This document shows, piece by piece, positions 20,437 through 30,866 of a DNA stretch of 64,000 nucleotides; position 1 is the stretch's first letter, and each line of letters opens with the position of its first letter. Below the pieces are notes generated by a model, which was not told where the DNA came from, searched no databases, and saw nothing but the letters and a program-made list of their open reading frames with translations. Made by a program: the position numbers and the translations under genes. Origin of the DNA: Paraphoma chrysanthemicola (lineage: Eukaryota > Ascomycota > Dothideomycetes > Pleosporales > Phaeosphaeriaceae); contig JAGMWG010000012.1 of assembly GCA_020744225.1 (NCBI GenBank), positions 1,302,001 to 1,366,000 on the forward strand, read 5' to 3'.

Positions 20437-23400
20437 GTTGATGGTTTTTTGGGTGGAGTGAAGGTGGTGGTAATTAAGTAGTGGTAGTTTGGTAGCGATT
20501 GATTTGATAGTGGAATGAAGAAAGTAAGCTGCAGGATGGCAGGACCATACTTATAGCTCGGGCACGACGTGATAATGGTGCTAGTGAGCGTCACCGTGGG
20601 TCACAGCTCCAAGCAACAAACAAACGTGCCGGCTCCCTTACAGGTCCATGTTGCACCGCCCAACTCCACTTTTCAGCACGTAACGCTAAGCTCAGTGAGT
20701 GGTTAGTGACGCCACAGCATGCAACTTTCAATTCGCTACCAAACCGGTTGCGGTAATTTGATGTCCCTGTCTCTGACACGATTGGCGGGCTGCCGGGTTC
20801 AGTGCTGGCCTGGAGCTTTTCGTGGAGAGAGTTTGGTCTCCACCGGCGGTGGCAGCCATGACGAATTGTGATGCTTCAACTGGCTTGGTTGCTTGGTCGA
20901 TGCCCATGAATGCAACCCACGGTCCAGTGTACGCGGCCTTGGTGGCACGCCCGTCAGCGAACGATCGAGAAGCATTCCAAGCCCTACGGCTCGGATCTTG
21001 TTGCAGAGCCCCAATTGACACAAGGACCACGCGGTTTGCACGACTTTGCCACACTTGGACGCAAAGCACGCTCCATGGCGTCGAGGAATTGCTGTGCAAA
21101 GGACGCGCACAATTGCTATTCCTGGAGGGCAAAATCTTCCGGCGTTCCGGAGGTGGTCGTAGGGATCGGCCACGGGCGATCAGCCCTTCCTGAAACGGTA
21201 CGAGCGGTTTCCCGCGACAGGCTTCCGAATGCGCATTGGGACCGCAATTGTTGGGGGTTGAGCCACAGTCTCGGTCTCGATCGAGAGTTGCACAAGGTTC
21301 CGGGTCTTTAGCCTCTCATTCGAACGAGTCCATCACGCCTCGTGGAATGCACGTTGAGAACTCCAGGCACTAATCTTCCTTCTGGCCACACTTGGCTTGG
21401 ACCATGGAAAGGCACTGAGGCGTACCGGCTTCGGCGTAGGATCGAATCGAGACTGAGGCGAGTGTCGAGCGTTGAGACAGCCATGTCGTCATAGTGTTGC
21501 TCCGTGTCAGTCGATCGGAGTGATGAACTTCAGACACGCTAAGTCGTGCAAGCGACCGCCGCGGGCGGAATTCCCACGAAGCCTAGGGGCAAAGCAGGGA
21601 AAGCAGATTGACCATGCAACGCGCTGACGCGAGAAAGTCGGCGTGGGTGTCGTGCTTGAGGCTGTGGCGTCACGGATGTTCTCCTGCACGTGTGTGGGGC
21701 GCACTTGCTGCCAAGGGTGTTGTAGCCGTACTTCCGTTCCCTAAATTGGCGCGGCTTTCACCAGGTTCTGGATCCTCCCACGCCTTGACTGGAACAACAT
21801 CGTGCCTTGATTTCGATATCATTCTCCTTTCCGTCCCTCAAAAGAACTGATGTCACTTCGTGAAAGTTCCAAATTGGTTTTGTACACAACCTCAGGTGTC
21901 TCCGCACTTCAATCAAGATCCACATCCACCCATCTGCGACAATAGACCTTGACGGGCATCAGGTTATCTCACCATGGTCGCTGGCAAATGCATGAACTTT
22001 CATTTGCGATTGTTGGGAGCATTGCGACGATGACGTCTGACTTCTCTGATCTTGGGAATACGATGGCTCAGCTCTCAGCGAAAACGTGGCTTGCGCGCCA
22101 AATGAACATATATTGCTCGCAGCAAATAGCGGCCTCTGGGCGTTTTAAGAACTAAGGGAGCGGGACATCATGGACAACAATCTCCCACTATCCGATGTCA
22201 TCATTGGGTTCAAGACGGCCTTGCATTTGGCATGGAGGCGCCATTATGCATTTCACTTTCCTCGCTGTGACTCATATTTGAAAGAGATTAAAAACGAAGC
22301 GAAGGATGTACTCTCGATTCATCGCACACAATCGAAGTGAGGCAGGAATCGAGAACGATATGGTGTGGTGACGCTCGAAATCTTCCCCGGATCACTGCGA
22401 TCGGACAAGAACTCTCTTCACGAAAAGTCTCAGGTGCTTGGTCGGGCGAACGATATTATGTTTTCATAACATCGAAGAAGCATCGCACAGCTCGCTAATC
22501 TCACGACCTTGAAAGCAGAACCGCGCTACCAAGCCTACAAACACATTTACGACTTCAGTGGGACCCTGGTAGGTGCTACAACATTACAAAAACCTCCGGA
22601 TAGTAGCCACCGGACTCAGGAATATCAGTAGCGTTCTCCCAACCCCTGTGTACCTCAAAAAGTGTACTCCAAACTGGCTATGGTAAGGCGCGTTTAGGCC
22701 TTGCGCAAAGAGAAAGATCGGGATGACACATTCAGATGGGAATGCTCCGTTTGGCTTTGCAACCCACCCACATGAATCCGTCAGCCCATTTTTGTGTGTG
22801 CGAGAAGGCTGTGTTTGGGTCTTGAGTTGATATGAGCCAACTACAGCAATGTTGGAGTTGAGTCCTCGAGGCTGAAGAGATGGTGGCGTCGTAACCGCCG
22901 GGGCTGCTCACCTGCTGCAGGTCCAACAACAAAGTCACACAACATCGAATAGGATGTCCAGGTATGCCACATAAGCGCTTAGTTGCCCCAGGATATTGCC
23001 GATGATGGTAAGGCATAATATATCATTCCGTACTGAAAAGGCAAATGCGGGTAACCTGCCAAGTCGTCTCCAAATTTCGAAAATGCTCAGGTAACCGCGA
23101 CTCACCAAACGTACACACAAAAGCACCAAATTCTAAGCTGACCTGCCTTATATCTACGTTCGTCATCGTGAGCTTGCTCTATTGCGAGAAAGAGCTGCGC
23201 GAATGTCAACCAAGATGATTATGATCCACCGCAAGTCATCTGGTGTCGACTTAGCCTAAGCCTTCGACCAGGGCGCTTAGTATGCAGCATCACGAGAACT
23301 GCTAAACATTGGATGCAAGCCGAGTTCTTGGAAGCCCTGGCCATAATAATGTCTCGAGGAGCCGCACCGTCATGAACTTGCAGCAAGCACAACCTCCTAC

Positions 23401-23545
23401 CCAGGGACGCGTTACTACTCGAGATCCGAGCAGCTCGTGCATACCGACGAGCTGTGCATATATCCACACGTCTAGGATTTGGATGCTTAGCTGCGATACG
23501 AACCTTCAGCGTTAGCGCTGATGGTCTGCACGAAAGACCCTTAGC
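20437..23545. other. 3.1-kb stretch without a supported gene
   Basis: Numerous overlapping ORFs on both strands between 20.7 and 21.9 kb reflect higher GC content rather than recognised genes. None has a family motif, a TM or a signal peptide with a good start. Confidence 0.5.
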
Positions 23546-24190
23546 ATGGATATCTCAAACAGATTGCTCTCCGTCCACACAGCATCCATCAATGAAGACG
23601 GTAACTCAAGCGAGTCAACTAAGATTGTACCGTGGTCATCCTACGCAGGCATTCCTAGCTTGCCATCCACCCTTCAAACGCAAACGACACGAGTCCAGCA
23701 ATCCGATATTTCGACACGCATGGAAATTTCTCCCACAATAATGCCCCTAGCTACTGCATCAACGACGTTGATACTTCGCCAAACAAGTGCCGCGATCACC
23801 ACGGCCGTCTCGACTTTTCCGACGCACGCACAGGTCGCACCTCGTCTCTCGCCGTCAGCAATCATGGGAATTGGAGTGGCAGCAGGAGTCATTGGCATAT
23901 TGACACTCATGACATCAGGCCTGCTGATTTGCCGCTGCTGGAAACGACGACAGTCTGCAGAAGTGCGATACTACAGACAAGCAAGATTGTGGAAAGGATT
24001 CACGCCCGCGACCCCGAGCACGGCAAGAACCACCCTCACAGAGTCCAAGATGGCGAACATCTACTTTGGCGAGTTGCGCAGTCCGGCTACGCCTGCATTT
24101 ACGTTCAGTCCGCCAATGGGGACAAATGGGCAAGGCTGGATGGAGACACCGCTTGGAGGACGGTCGCCACCGACAGGTCGCTCAGTGTGA
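23546..24190 (+). CDS. Single-pass membrane protein with Ser/Thr-rich ectodomain
   Basis: Single-exon ORF of 214 aa starting at an ATG with A at -3 and G at +4. The first 105 residues are rich in Ser/Thr with no cleavable signal evident. One TM segment (about 106-129, AIMGIGVAAGVIGILTLM onward) is followed by a Cys and a basic stop-transfer signal (CRCWKRRQ). The cytosolic tail contains Tyr and Pro-rich stretches (FGELRSPATPAFTFSPPMG). This is the layout of fungal wall-sensor-like or mid2-like proteins, but no WSC or Cys-rich domain is present, so the assignment stops at topology. Another member of the single-TM class that is frequent in this window. Confidence 0.7.
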   Translation: MDISNRLLSVHTASINEDGNSSESTKIVPWSSYAGIPSLPSTLQTQTTRVQQSDISTRMEISPTIMPLATASTTLILRQTSAAITTAVSTFPTHAQVAPRLSPSAIMGIGVAAGVIGILTLMTSGLLICRCWKRRQSAEVRYYRQARLWKGFTPATPSTARTTLTESKMANIYFGELRSPATPAFTFSPPMGTNGQGWMETPLGGRSPPTGRSV

Positions 24191-24827
24191 GGTTGTCGAC
24201 ACAATATACCGGACGGGTTGGATCTCGCGGGCTGCATGTTTTGGACCTGCTTGGATAATGATGTTTGATGCGACGGGCCATAATTCAGGGCTAACGGCCG
24301 AAATACCGGGGCGTATCATTGAAGGAGCAGCATGATTGTAGGAATGCGGGAAATGTAGCACGATTGCAATTCGCGGTCTGCGTATGAATACCGACTTTGA
24401 TGAATATTCTTCTCATGAAGTACTTCTCTGCTTCATGGGACGCAATTAAATAGCGCGCATGTGATTATGGACTTGGCGCGAGGCTTGCGGTGTTTGAATT
24501 ATGAAGGCCTTGCAGTAACATGCAGACCGACATGAGTCTACTCCAACAGAATGAAAGGCTTCTGCGTGATGATTATCAACAGCGATAATCCACGGCTTCT
24601 CCGTTCCGAGTGAAAAGATCGCAAACGGGCTATGACGGAGGAAGAAGGCAGGTAGGGCTTGGCAACGAAACCCGCGGCCGTCAGGCAAGTGCGCAGGGTG
24701 GAGCTTGCTTTTTCTGCCTCCGACAGCTTTGCGAACACCCACTCCTCCGGCCAACACCGCCTTCAGACCAGCTACAACACCGCCTGTAGCTTCAATTGGG
24801 TAGCTTGAACATTTTCTGATAGTCAGA
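24191..24827. other. Intergenic, upstream of IDH2
   Basis: No supported gene. Contains the presumed IDH2 promoter; no specific element recognised. Confidence 0.5.
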
Positions 24828-26128
24828 ATGTTGGCCGCTCGCACCTTCGCTGCGCCCTCGCGGCAATGCCTCCGCCAGGCTTCCCGCGCTTCGAGGTGGG
24901 CGCCCGCGCTATCGCAGGTGAGCCTCCAGTCCCTCGACGGACCGCCAGCACTGTCGCGACAGCTCCTCGTGATACTTGAGAGGTGGGCCACGGTAGCTGA
25001 TAGTATAGCAGGGCTCCATCCGCACCTACGCCGCCGAAGTCGCCAAGTTCAAGGGCACCAAGAGCAACGACGGCAAGTACAGCGTCACGCTGATTGAGGG
25101 CGATGGCATTGGCCCCGAGATCGCGCAGTCGGTCAAGGACATCTACTCGGCCGCCAACGTGCCCATCAAGTGGGAGTCGGTCGACGTCACCCCGCGCCTG
25201 AACGAGGACGGCAAGACGGTCATCCCCGACGAAGCCATCAACAGCGTCACCAAGAACCTCGTCGCACTCAAGGGCCCACTCGCAACCCCCATCGGCAAGG
25301 GCCACGTCTCTCTGAACTTGACGCTCCGCCGAACCTTCAACCTCTTCGCCAACGTCCGACCTTGCCGCTCCATCCAGGGCTACAAGACACCCTACGATGG
25401 CGTCGACACCGTCCTGATCCGAGAAAACACCGAGGGCGAATACTCTGGCATTGAACACGTCGTCGTGGACGGTGTCGTACAGAGCATCAAGCTCATCACC
25501 CGCGAGGCTTCCGAGCGCGTTCTGCGATATGCCTTCCAGCACGCCCGCGACATTGGCAGGAAGAAGGTTCGCGCTGTGCACAAGGCCACCATCATGAAGA
25601 TGTCCGACGGTCTCTTCCTCAGCATCGCCCGCGAGATGTCCAAGGAGTACCCTGACATTGAGTTTGACGCCGAGTTGCTGGACAACACCTGCCTCAAGAT
25701 GGTCACCGACCCAACACCCTACAACGACAAGGTTCTCGTCATGCCCAACTTGTACGGAGATATTCTGTCCGATCTGTGCGCTGGTCTCATTGGTGGTCTC
25801 GGCTTGACTCCTTCTGGCAACATTGGTGACGAGTGCTCCATCTTCGAGGCTGTCCACGGTTCCGCACCCGATATTGCTGGCAAGCAGTTGGCCAACCCCA
25901 CTGCTCTCCTTCTCAGCTCCATCATGATGCTGCGACACATGGGCTTGAACTCGGAAGCTGCCAACATCGAGCAGGCCATCTTCAAGGTCCTCGCAGAGGG
26001 CAAGGTATGTTAATTCCCGGTGCAAAGTGATTACCGAGACTAACACATGGCAGACCATCACTGGTGATCTCGGCGGCAAGGCAAAGACCTACGAGTACGC
26101 CGATGCTGTTATCAAGGCACTGAAGTAG
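24828..26128 (+). CDS. idh2: NAD-dependent isocitrate dehydrogenase, catalytic subunit 2, mitochondrial
   Basis: Three exons: 24828-24917, 25012-26004 and 26054-26128, giving 385 aa. Introns of 94 and 49 nt. The reaction is the NAD-linked oxidative decarboxylation of isocitrate to 2-oxoglutarate in the TCA cycle, as a hetero-oligomer with subunit 1. The catalytic-subunit signature is present: KGPLATPIGKGH, SLNLTLRRTFNLFANVRP with the substrate-binding arginines, RENTEGEYSGIEH, and EAVHGSAPDIAGK. The Asp-containing metal site is NLYGDILSDL. These match IDH2 rather than the regulatory IDH1 subunit. Exon 1 encodes a basic N-terminal presequence (MLAARTFAAPSRQCLRQASR), as expected for mitochondrial import. 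The start has A at -3. A 418-codon open frame on the opposite strand is a shadow of strong codon bias, not a gene. Confidence 0.97.
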
Positions 26129-26590
26129 ATTTGATTGATTGATTGATTTATGAGCTTCGGGATGACGGGACGGTTGTGTTTGCATACTGTGGATATACCA
26201 TCATTGTACCATAGGCCGCCATTTATCTTGATACACGCAATTATCACTTCCTGAATCTGATTGAATCACAATGGCCGGTCCCTCTTTACAAAGCTGTACG
26301 ACCTGAACGACATAGCTGAAACACTTTTACTCTGGCTGCATTCGACTGAGGACTAATCTTATTACGATTATTTATAACTGCTCGTTGACTAGTCCCATAG
26401 TGGTGTCGCAAACCAGCGTTCATGAGCCTGTCCAACCACAATGTTCTCCGCATCTTATCAGATCATCTCCTTCCCACGTGCTAGCGCATTTGACCGGCAT
26501 CATCCGCGACGATCTCGCGTTTAGCTTCCAACATGAACCTTCAACCTCCAGGCCCAGCAATTGCTCTGCCAAGCATACCTGGGTGCTCAA
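26129..26590. other. Intergenic between IDH2 and IMP2, with a short GATT repeat
   Basis: A (GATT)n run follows the IDH2 stop codon directly. An ATG at 26533 with good context opens a frame that overlaps the start of the peptidase gene (see findings). Confidence 0.5.
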
Positions 26591-27406
26591 ATGCCTCCGA
26601 AACCTCGCATAACCCTCCCTACAAAGCCTCCGCCCACGACCAGAGCTCGAACTGCACCTCCATTCCCCACCCGACCTCCGCCAAAACCTCCAGCTTCGCG
26701 CGCAACGCTCCCACCCCGACTTCTCCACACGCCATGGTACAGAAATGCCAATCTCCGGTTCCAGACCAAATGGACCTTTCGAATCATTATCAGCGGGTGC
26801 ACTCTGATTTACATCCGTGACCAATGGGTCTACGTCACACCCATCAAAGGCGCATCCATGGCCCCCACAATCAACCCGACCGTGCACGAGACCGGAAGAA
26901 AAGACTGGCTCATCCTCCGCCCGATACTGCACCGAGCTGCGAATGCAGACGACATACAACGCGGCGACATTGTGGTGTTTTGGAAAACAAACAAACCGGA
27001 AGAAGCGGGCGTGAAGCGCGTTGTTGCGCTGGAAGGCGATACCGTGTATCCGCAACGAGGATATGCGCTTGACAATGAGATTCTTGCAAGACGGAGATTA
27101 GCGGGTTTGCCGGACGGCTTGCCAGATCACGACGAGGACTCGATACTCGCTGGCCGAGAAGAATTCGGTAAAGTCGTGGTTCCGTACGGACATGTCTGGG
27201 TCGAAGGGGATAATGCGCGGAATAGTCTGGATAGCAGGGAAATGGGGCCAATTAGTAAGGGTCTGATTGAGAGTAAGGCGGTTTGGATTTGGAGGGGGTG
27301 GATGCAGTTTTTGCGCGTGGGGGATGCGAGGAGCGAGAGGGAGAGGAAGTTGGGGAGTAGGGTTGTGGAGGGGAGGAGTGAGGTACCGGCGACGTTTTTG
27401 GAGTGA
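26591..27406 (+). CDS. imp2: Mitochondrial inner membrane protease subunit 2-like (S26 signal peptidase)
   Basis: Single-exon ORF of 271 aa (from the first in-frame ATG). S26 family boxes in order: a hydrophobic anchor (RIIISGCTLIYI), box B with the catalytic Ser89 in KGASMAPTINP, box C/D GDIVVFW, catalytic Lys142 in GVKRVVALEGD, and box E GDNARNSLDSR followed by GPISKGL. It cleaves intermembrane-space sorting signals of imported or mitochondrially encoded proteins, in complex with IMP1. The N-terminus is unusually Pro/Arg-rich and could serve as a presequence. Between Lys142 and box E there is a longer insert (DGLPDHDEDSILAGREE) than in yeast Imp2. The start context is weak (C at -3), and an upstream out-of-frame ATG at 26533 has a better context. 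Confidence 0.9.
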   Translation: MPPKPRITLPTKPPPTTRARTAPPFPTRPPPKPPASRATLPPRLLHTPWYRNANLRFQTKWTFRIIISGCTLIYIRDQWVYVTPIKGASMAPTINPTVHETGRKDWLILRPILHRAANADDIQRGDIVVFWKTNKPEEAGVKRVVALEGDTVYPQRGYALDNEILARRRLAGLPDGLPDHDEDSILAGREEFGKVVVPYGHVWVEGDNARNSLDSREMGPISKGLIESKAVWIWRGWMQFLRVGDARSERERKLGSRVVEGRSEVPATFLE

Positions 27407-28271
27407 CGGAGGGATATGGTCACGATGTATATGGCTATCAGTATATTGAAGGGCAATTTTGGGTTTGAGGAACTGCAGGTACGTGTTTGTAATTTACTGC
27501 GGATGCATCAGACGCTGACATTGCTCAAGATGGACTTAACAAGGTCTCACAACCCCTACCTGCATCGGTATCGCCTTCGGTGTTCCTTCAGCACTTGCGA
27601 TACTTAGTTTCGGCGTTGTTGGCGGTCATAACCTCTGCCGACGTGATTGGAACGTTTGCTACTTTCCTCCCACCAACACACCGACTTATCAAAACATGTC
27701 AACATCACTTTGAAATGTACCGACGAGGTCGGCAACTCCCTGAGAATTGATTGAACACACGTGCTGGTGTTGTGACTAGCAGTGGCAGGACACAAGGAAC
27801 TGGAAGTCGGGCTTTCACGCTATGAGCGGTCTTGTCGATTTTACGGCATCACACATCTTATAGAAAAAGGCATAACTACAAGACCTGAATAAGAATTTTT
27901 GTTGTAAGTGGGAGTGGAGCCTGTCTCAAATCTACCGTGCAATCTTTTGAACAAAGGCTCAAGACGTCGAACATTCATTCCTCGCCAACCGAACACGACA
28001 TATCATGGGATTTTAAAGAAATGTGAGCTTCCGTTCCACCGTTCCACGCTCCTTCTCCATGTCGATGCTACCTTCTTCGGTCGTAGTGCAGTTTACCCCT
28101 TCCAGACCCTTGATGGCGCATGCATGGTCGCACCTACCCCGCGCTAGTAGCCGCATGCCCCACCTCCAACGCGTGTTAAACCACACCGCCTAGCTTAAGA
28201 CCTCCCGTTACCGTTCCTGAAGCTTGACCTCTCTTCAATCCCCATTCTTCTATACTACAATATCAGCAACA
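27407..28271. other. Intergenic, no supported gene
   Basis: Only short unsupported ORFs. The final 100 bp are pyrimidine-rich, as expected of the leader of the next gene. Confidence 0.5.
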
Positions 28272-29038
28272 ATGGCAGCAGCATACCCACCCGGCGGCAC
28301 CTTCTTCGAGACCTTGAAGAAGAGCTTCGTAGACGTCCCAGTCGATGCCTCGAAGGACAATGCCATCTCGACTACTGAGTTCCTCGAGGCTGCCGAGAGC
28401 TTGACCACGCTGTTTGGTAGGTTCAGGTACAGCCGAACGAAGGGTCTTGCTAACCACTGCAGACGTACTCGGTTCGGCAGCATTCAAGCCAGTCAAGAAT
28501 GACATGGTCGGCAACATCAAGGTGTGTAGCACACCATTGTGACCAGTTCCGGACTACCCCTTACAATGTTCAGAAAATCCGCGACCGACAACTCGCCGCA
28601 CCTGCACTGTCCGAGACTCTCCAAGACCTTGTCCGCAACGAGCTCAAGGAGAAGAAGCACACCGCCACCGAGGGTCTGCTATGGTTGAACCGGTACATCA
28701 CTTGACCCCTTACTTCACCCACCCTGACTGACGCATCATGTAGCGGCCTCGACTTCACCGCCCAGGCACTCCGCCACAACCTCACCAACTCGACCAAGGA
28801 GCTCGCCGACTCGTTCCGCGAGGCGTACGGCAAGACCCTCAAGCCGCACCACTCGTTCATCGTCAAGCCCATCTTCAGCGCCGCCATGAGTGCGACACCA
28901 TACAGGAAGGACTTTTACAAGAAGCTGGGTGACGATGATGCGAAGGTGCAGGCGGAGCTGGACAAGTGGTTGGTGGGATTGGAGAAGGATATTAGCGTGT
29001 TGAACGAGTTTTTGGCGAGGAAGGAGGCCAAGTGGTAG
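28272..29038 (+). CDS. Glycolipid transfer protein (GLTP/HET-C2 family)
   Basis: Four exons: 28272-28416, 28463-28521, 28574-28692 and 28744-29038; 205 aa. Introns of 46, 52 and 51 nt. The sphingoid/sugar-headgroup recognition residues align with human GLTP: Asp62, Asn66 and Lys69 in NDMVGNIKKI (D48/N52/K55), Trp105 in GLLWLNRGL (W96) and His143 in LKPHHSF (H140). The C-terminus SATPYRKDFYKKLG is also typical. It is a soluble cytosolic protein that moves glycosphingolipids between membranes. Podospora HET-C2 is a member linked to vegetative incompatibility, of note because two HET-domain genes lie 3.5 and 13 kb downstream, although no functional link is shown. Start ATG has A at -3 and G at +4. 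Confidence 0.95.
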
Positions 29039-29450
29039 ATGGTGGCATAACTGGAGTCGAGTTATGATGCATGAAAATGATGATCAATGAGCATGAAAAT
29101 TGAACGTACAAAGACTTGATGTGCTGAACGTGACAGGATAAGGTCTCAACTGCAAGTGCTGGTTGGCATGTCGATGACTTCTGGTACTGACCTGCACTTG
29201 GTACACATACGTGATTTACCAACCCCAGGCACAGCAATGGTGATTCTCATCCATAGCATTATCAACTCACACAACTTGGAAACGATCGGATTACTGACTC
29301 GCGGATGTATTCACATTGTGTGCCAATGCCCTTAGAGTACGTTCACAATACCCACGCGCACAATAAATGTGCTCATACCCCTACCCTTCCTCCTCCTATA
29401 CCATACCCCAAAGCACAACCTTCTAGTACCCCAACCTATACTCCTCAAGT
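29039..29450. other. Intergenic, no supported gene
   Basis: 412 bp; nothing recognised. The last 60 bp are C/T/A-rich, leader-like. Confidence 0.5.
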
Positions 29451-30002
29451 ATGCATTTCCGACCCCTCTTAACCGCCGCGTCTAGCTTCATCACCCTTCC
29501 AACGTACTTCGAAAACCCAATCAAAGCCATCACTACCATCGCCCATCGAACTCTTGCGCTGCCTGACCGGTTACATATACACCCTCCAACACGTATGACG
29601 TCTCGCTACGCGCCGCCGAAAAGCGTACATGTCAAAACGAGCATTGCGATTGCGATTGCGTCGGCAGCTTTGCTAGTCTGCGTTCTCTTTACCGTGGGTT
29701 TCATCATGTTGCGTCGACGATGCAAGCAGATGAATAAGTCAAAGGTCAAACTTGAGATTAAGGGTGGGGATATGAAGGTGAGCAAAGGGGATGTGGTAAT
29801 GGGTACAACTCCAGGAATGCAGATGAAAGGACCGGGTGGGGTTTTGCTGTTTCGAGGCGTGGGAGGTGCGGGTGAGTATGGGGTGGTGAGGGGTAAGGGG
29901 TTTAGGGAGCATCGTGCGGGGCGGGATGGAGGGAAGATGGGGGTTGGGGATTTGAGTGTTGTGATTGCGGATGGGGATGGAGATCTCGGGGTGAAGATCT
30001 AA
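29451..30002 (+). CDS. Small single-pass membrane protein
   Basis: Single-exon ORF of 183 aa; ATG with A at -3. A 60-residue N-terminal region with a moderately hydrophobic start (LLTAASSFITL) precedes a strong TM segment (about 64-87, SIAIAIASAALLVCVLFTV) and a basic stop-transfer (LRRRCK). The tail is Gly/Lys-rich (MKVSKGDVVMG, GPGGVLLFRGVGGAGE). No recognised domain. Immediately upstream of another single-pass gene on the same strand. Confidence 0.6.
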   Translation: MHFRPLLTAASSFITLPTYFENPIKAITTIAHRTLALPDRLHIHPPTRMTSRYAPPKSVHVKTSIAIAIASAALLVCVLFTVGFIMLRRRCKQMNKSKVKLEIKGGDMKVSKGDVVMGTTPGMQMKGPGGVLLFRGVGGAGEYGVVRGKGFREHRAGRDGGKMGVGDLSVVIADGDGDLGVKI

Positions 30003-30452
30003 ATGGCGATGCTTGGGATTGAGGAACAGCAAGAGGACATTGTTGGCAGGCTAAATCACTTGACTTGAGTTACCATGCTATGGGCTTGATATCTATATCG
30101 TGATCTTTGGCGATATAAACCAGACTAGATGTTCGGGATAGATGGTAGTTACTTATTAAAGAAGTATTGTAATTAGTCCAACGATTGTTAATTGGTTAAG
30201 TAACGGTTTTTCTTGTTCAAGAAATGAAGTGCTGTTCATTCACTTGATCACACTTCGTCTACTTGCTGAATACAAGTCTAAAAGCTTTACAATGCGACAA
30301 GTAGTTGTCAATCTAACTATACCATTGTGGATATACAGTACGAGGCGAGTCAATCATTCGTGAACAATGCTCCTTATGACCCGCACATACATAAGTACCC
30401 CTCTCATCGCTTCCCCTTTCTAACCACAAACTGCGCCATCGCACCATATATC
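30003..30452. other. Intergenic, AT-rich
   Basis: 450 bp separating two single-pass membrane genes; AT-rich, nothing recognised. Confidence 0.5.
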
Positions 30453-30866
30453 ATGAGAGCCACAATCGCACTACCGACTATCCTCAACCTCGTGATCCAC
30501 ACAACAGCACTCCCACCCAAACCCACCATGTCCAACGACGACACCGTCCACACACTCCCCTATCACCCACCCATCCTCCCCCGCCATGCCAACAACACAA
30601 TGCCCCACTCGCACCTTCCGCCCATCCAAAACTCGACCGAATATCAGGCCTTTCAAATCTGCTTGATCGTCATGAGTACCACTTTTGCCCTGTTCGTCTT
30701 GGGTAATGTCGGGGTTTGGTTTTGGCCCAAGTATTCGAACAAGCAGAAGGCGAAGAAGCAGGAGAAGGATTTGGAGTTGGCGTTTGGGGATATAAGATCT
30801 GGTGCTGGGGTAGATGGGGTGGAGGAGCCGAAGCGGGTCGCGATGATGGGTAGGGAGAGGGAATAG
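30453..30866 (+). CDS. Small secreted/single-pass membrane protein
   Basis: ORF of 137 aa from an ATG with A at -3; the upstream frame has no ATG. An N-terminal signal-like segment (MRATIALPTILNLVIHTTAL) is followed by a His/Pro-rich ectodomain with two Asn-x-Ser/Thr sites. One TM (about 68-91, ending GNVGVWFW) is followed by a Lys-rich juxtamembrane stretch (KQKAKKQEKD). Predicted type I membrane protein. No family recognised. Confidence 0.58.
   Translation: MRATIALPTILNLVIHTTALPPKPTMSNDDTVHTLPYHPPILPRHANNTMPHSHLPPIQNSTEYQAFQICLIVMSTTFALFVLGNVGVWFWPKYSNKQKAKKQEKDLELAFGDIRSGAGVDGVEEPKRVAMMGRERE

Noticed and set aside
20728..21311. Several overlapping ORFs of 120-134 codons on both strands
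   Set aside because: Higher GC makes open frames common; none has motifs, good starts or consistent coding bias.
24823..26079. 418-codon minus-strand ORF across IDH2
   Set aside because: It is fully antisense to a certain IDH2 gene and arises from strong codon bias; no motif of its own.
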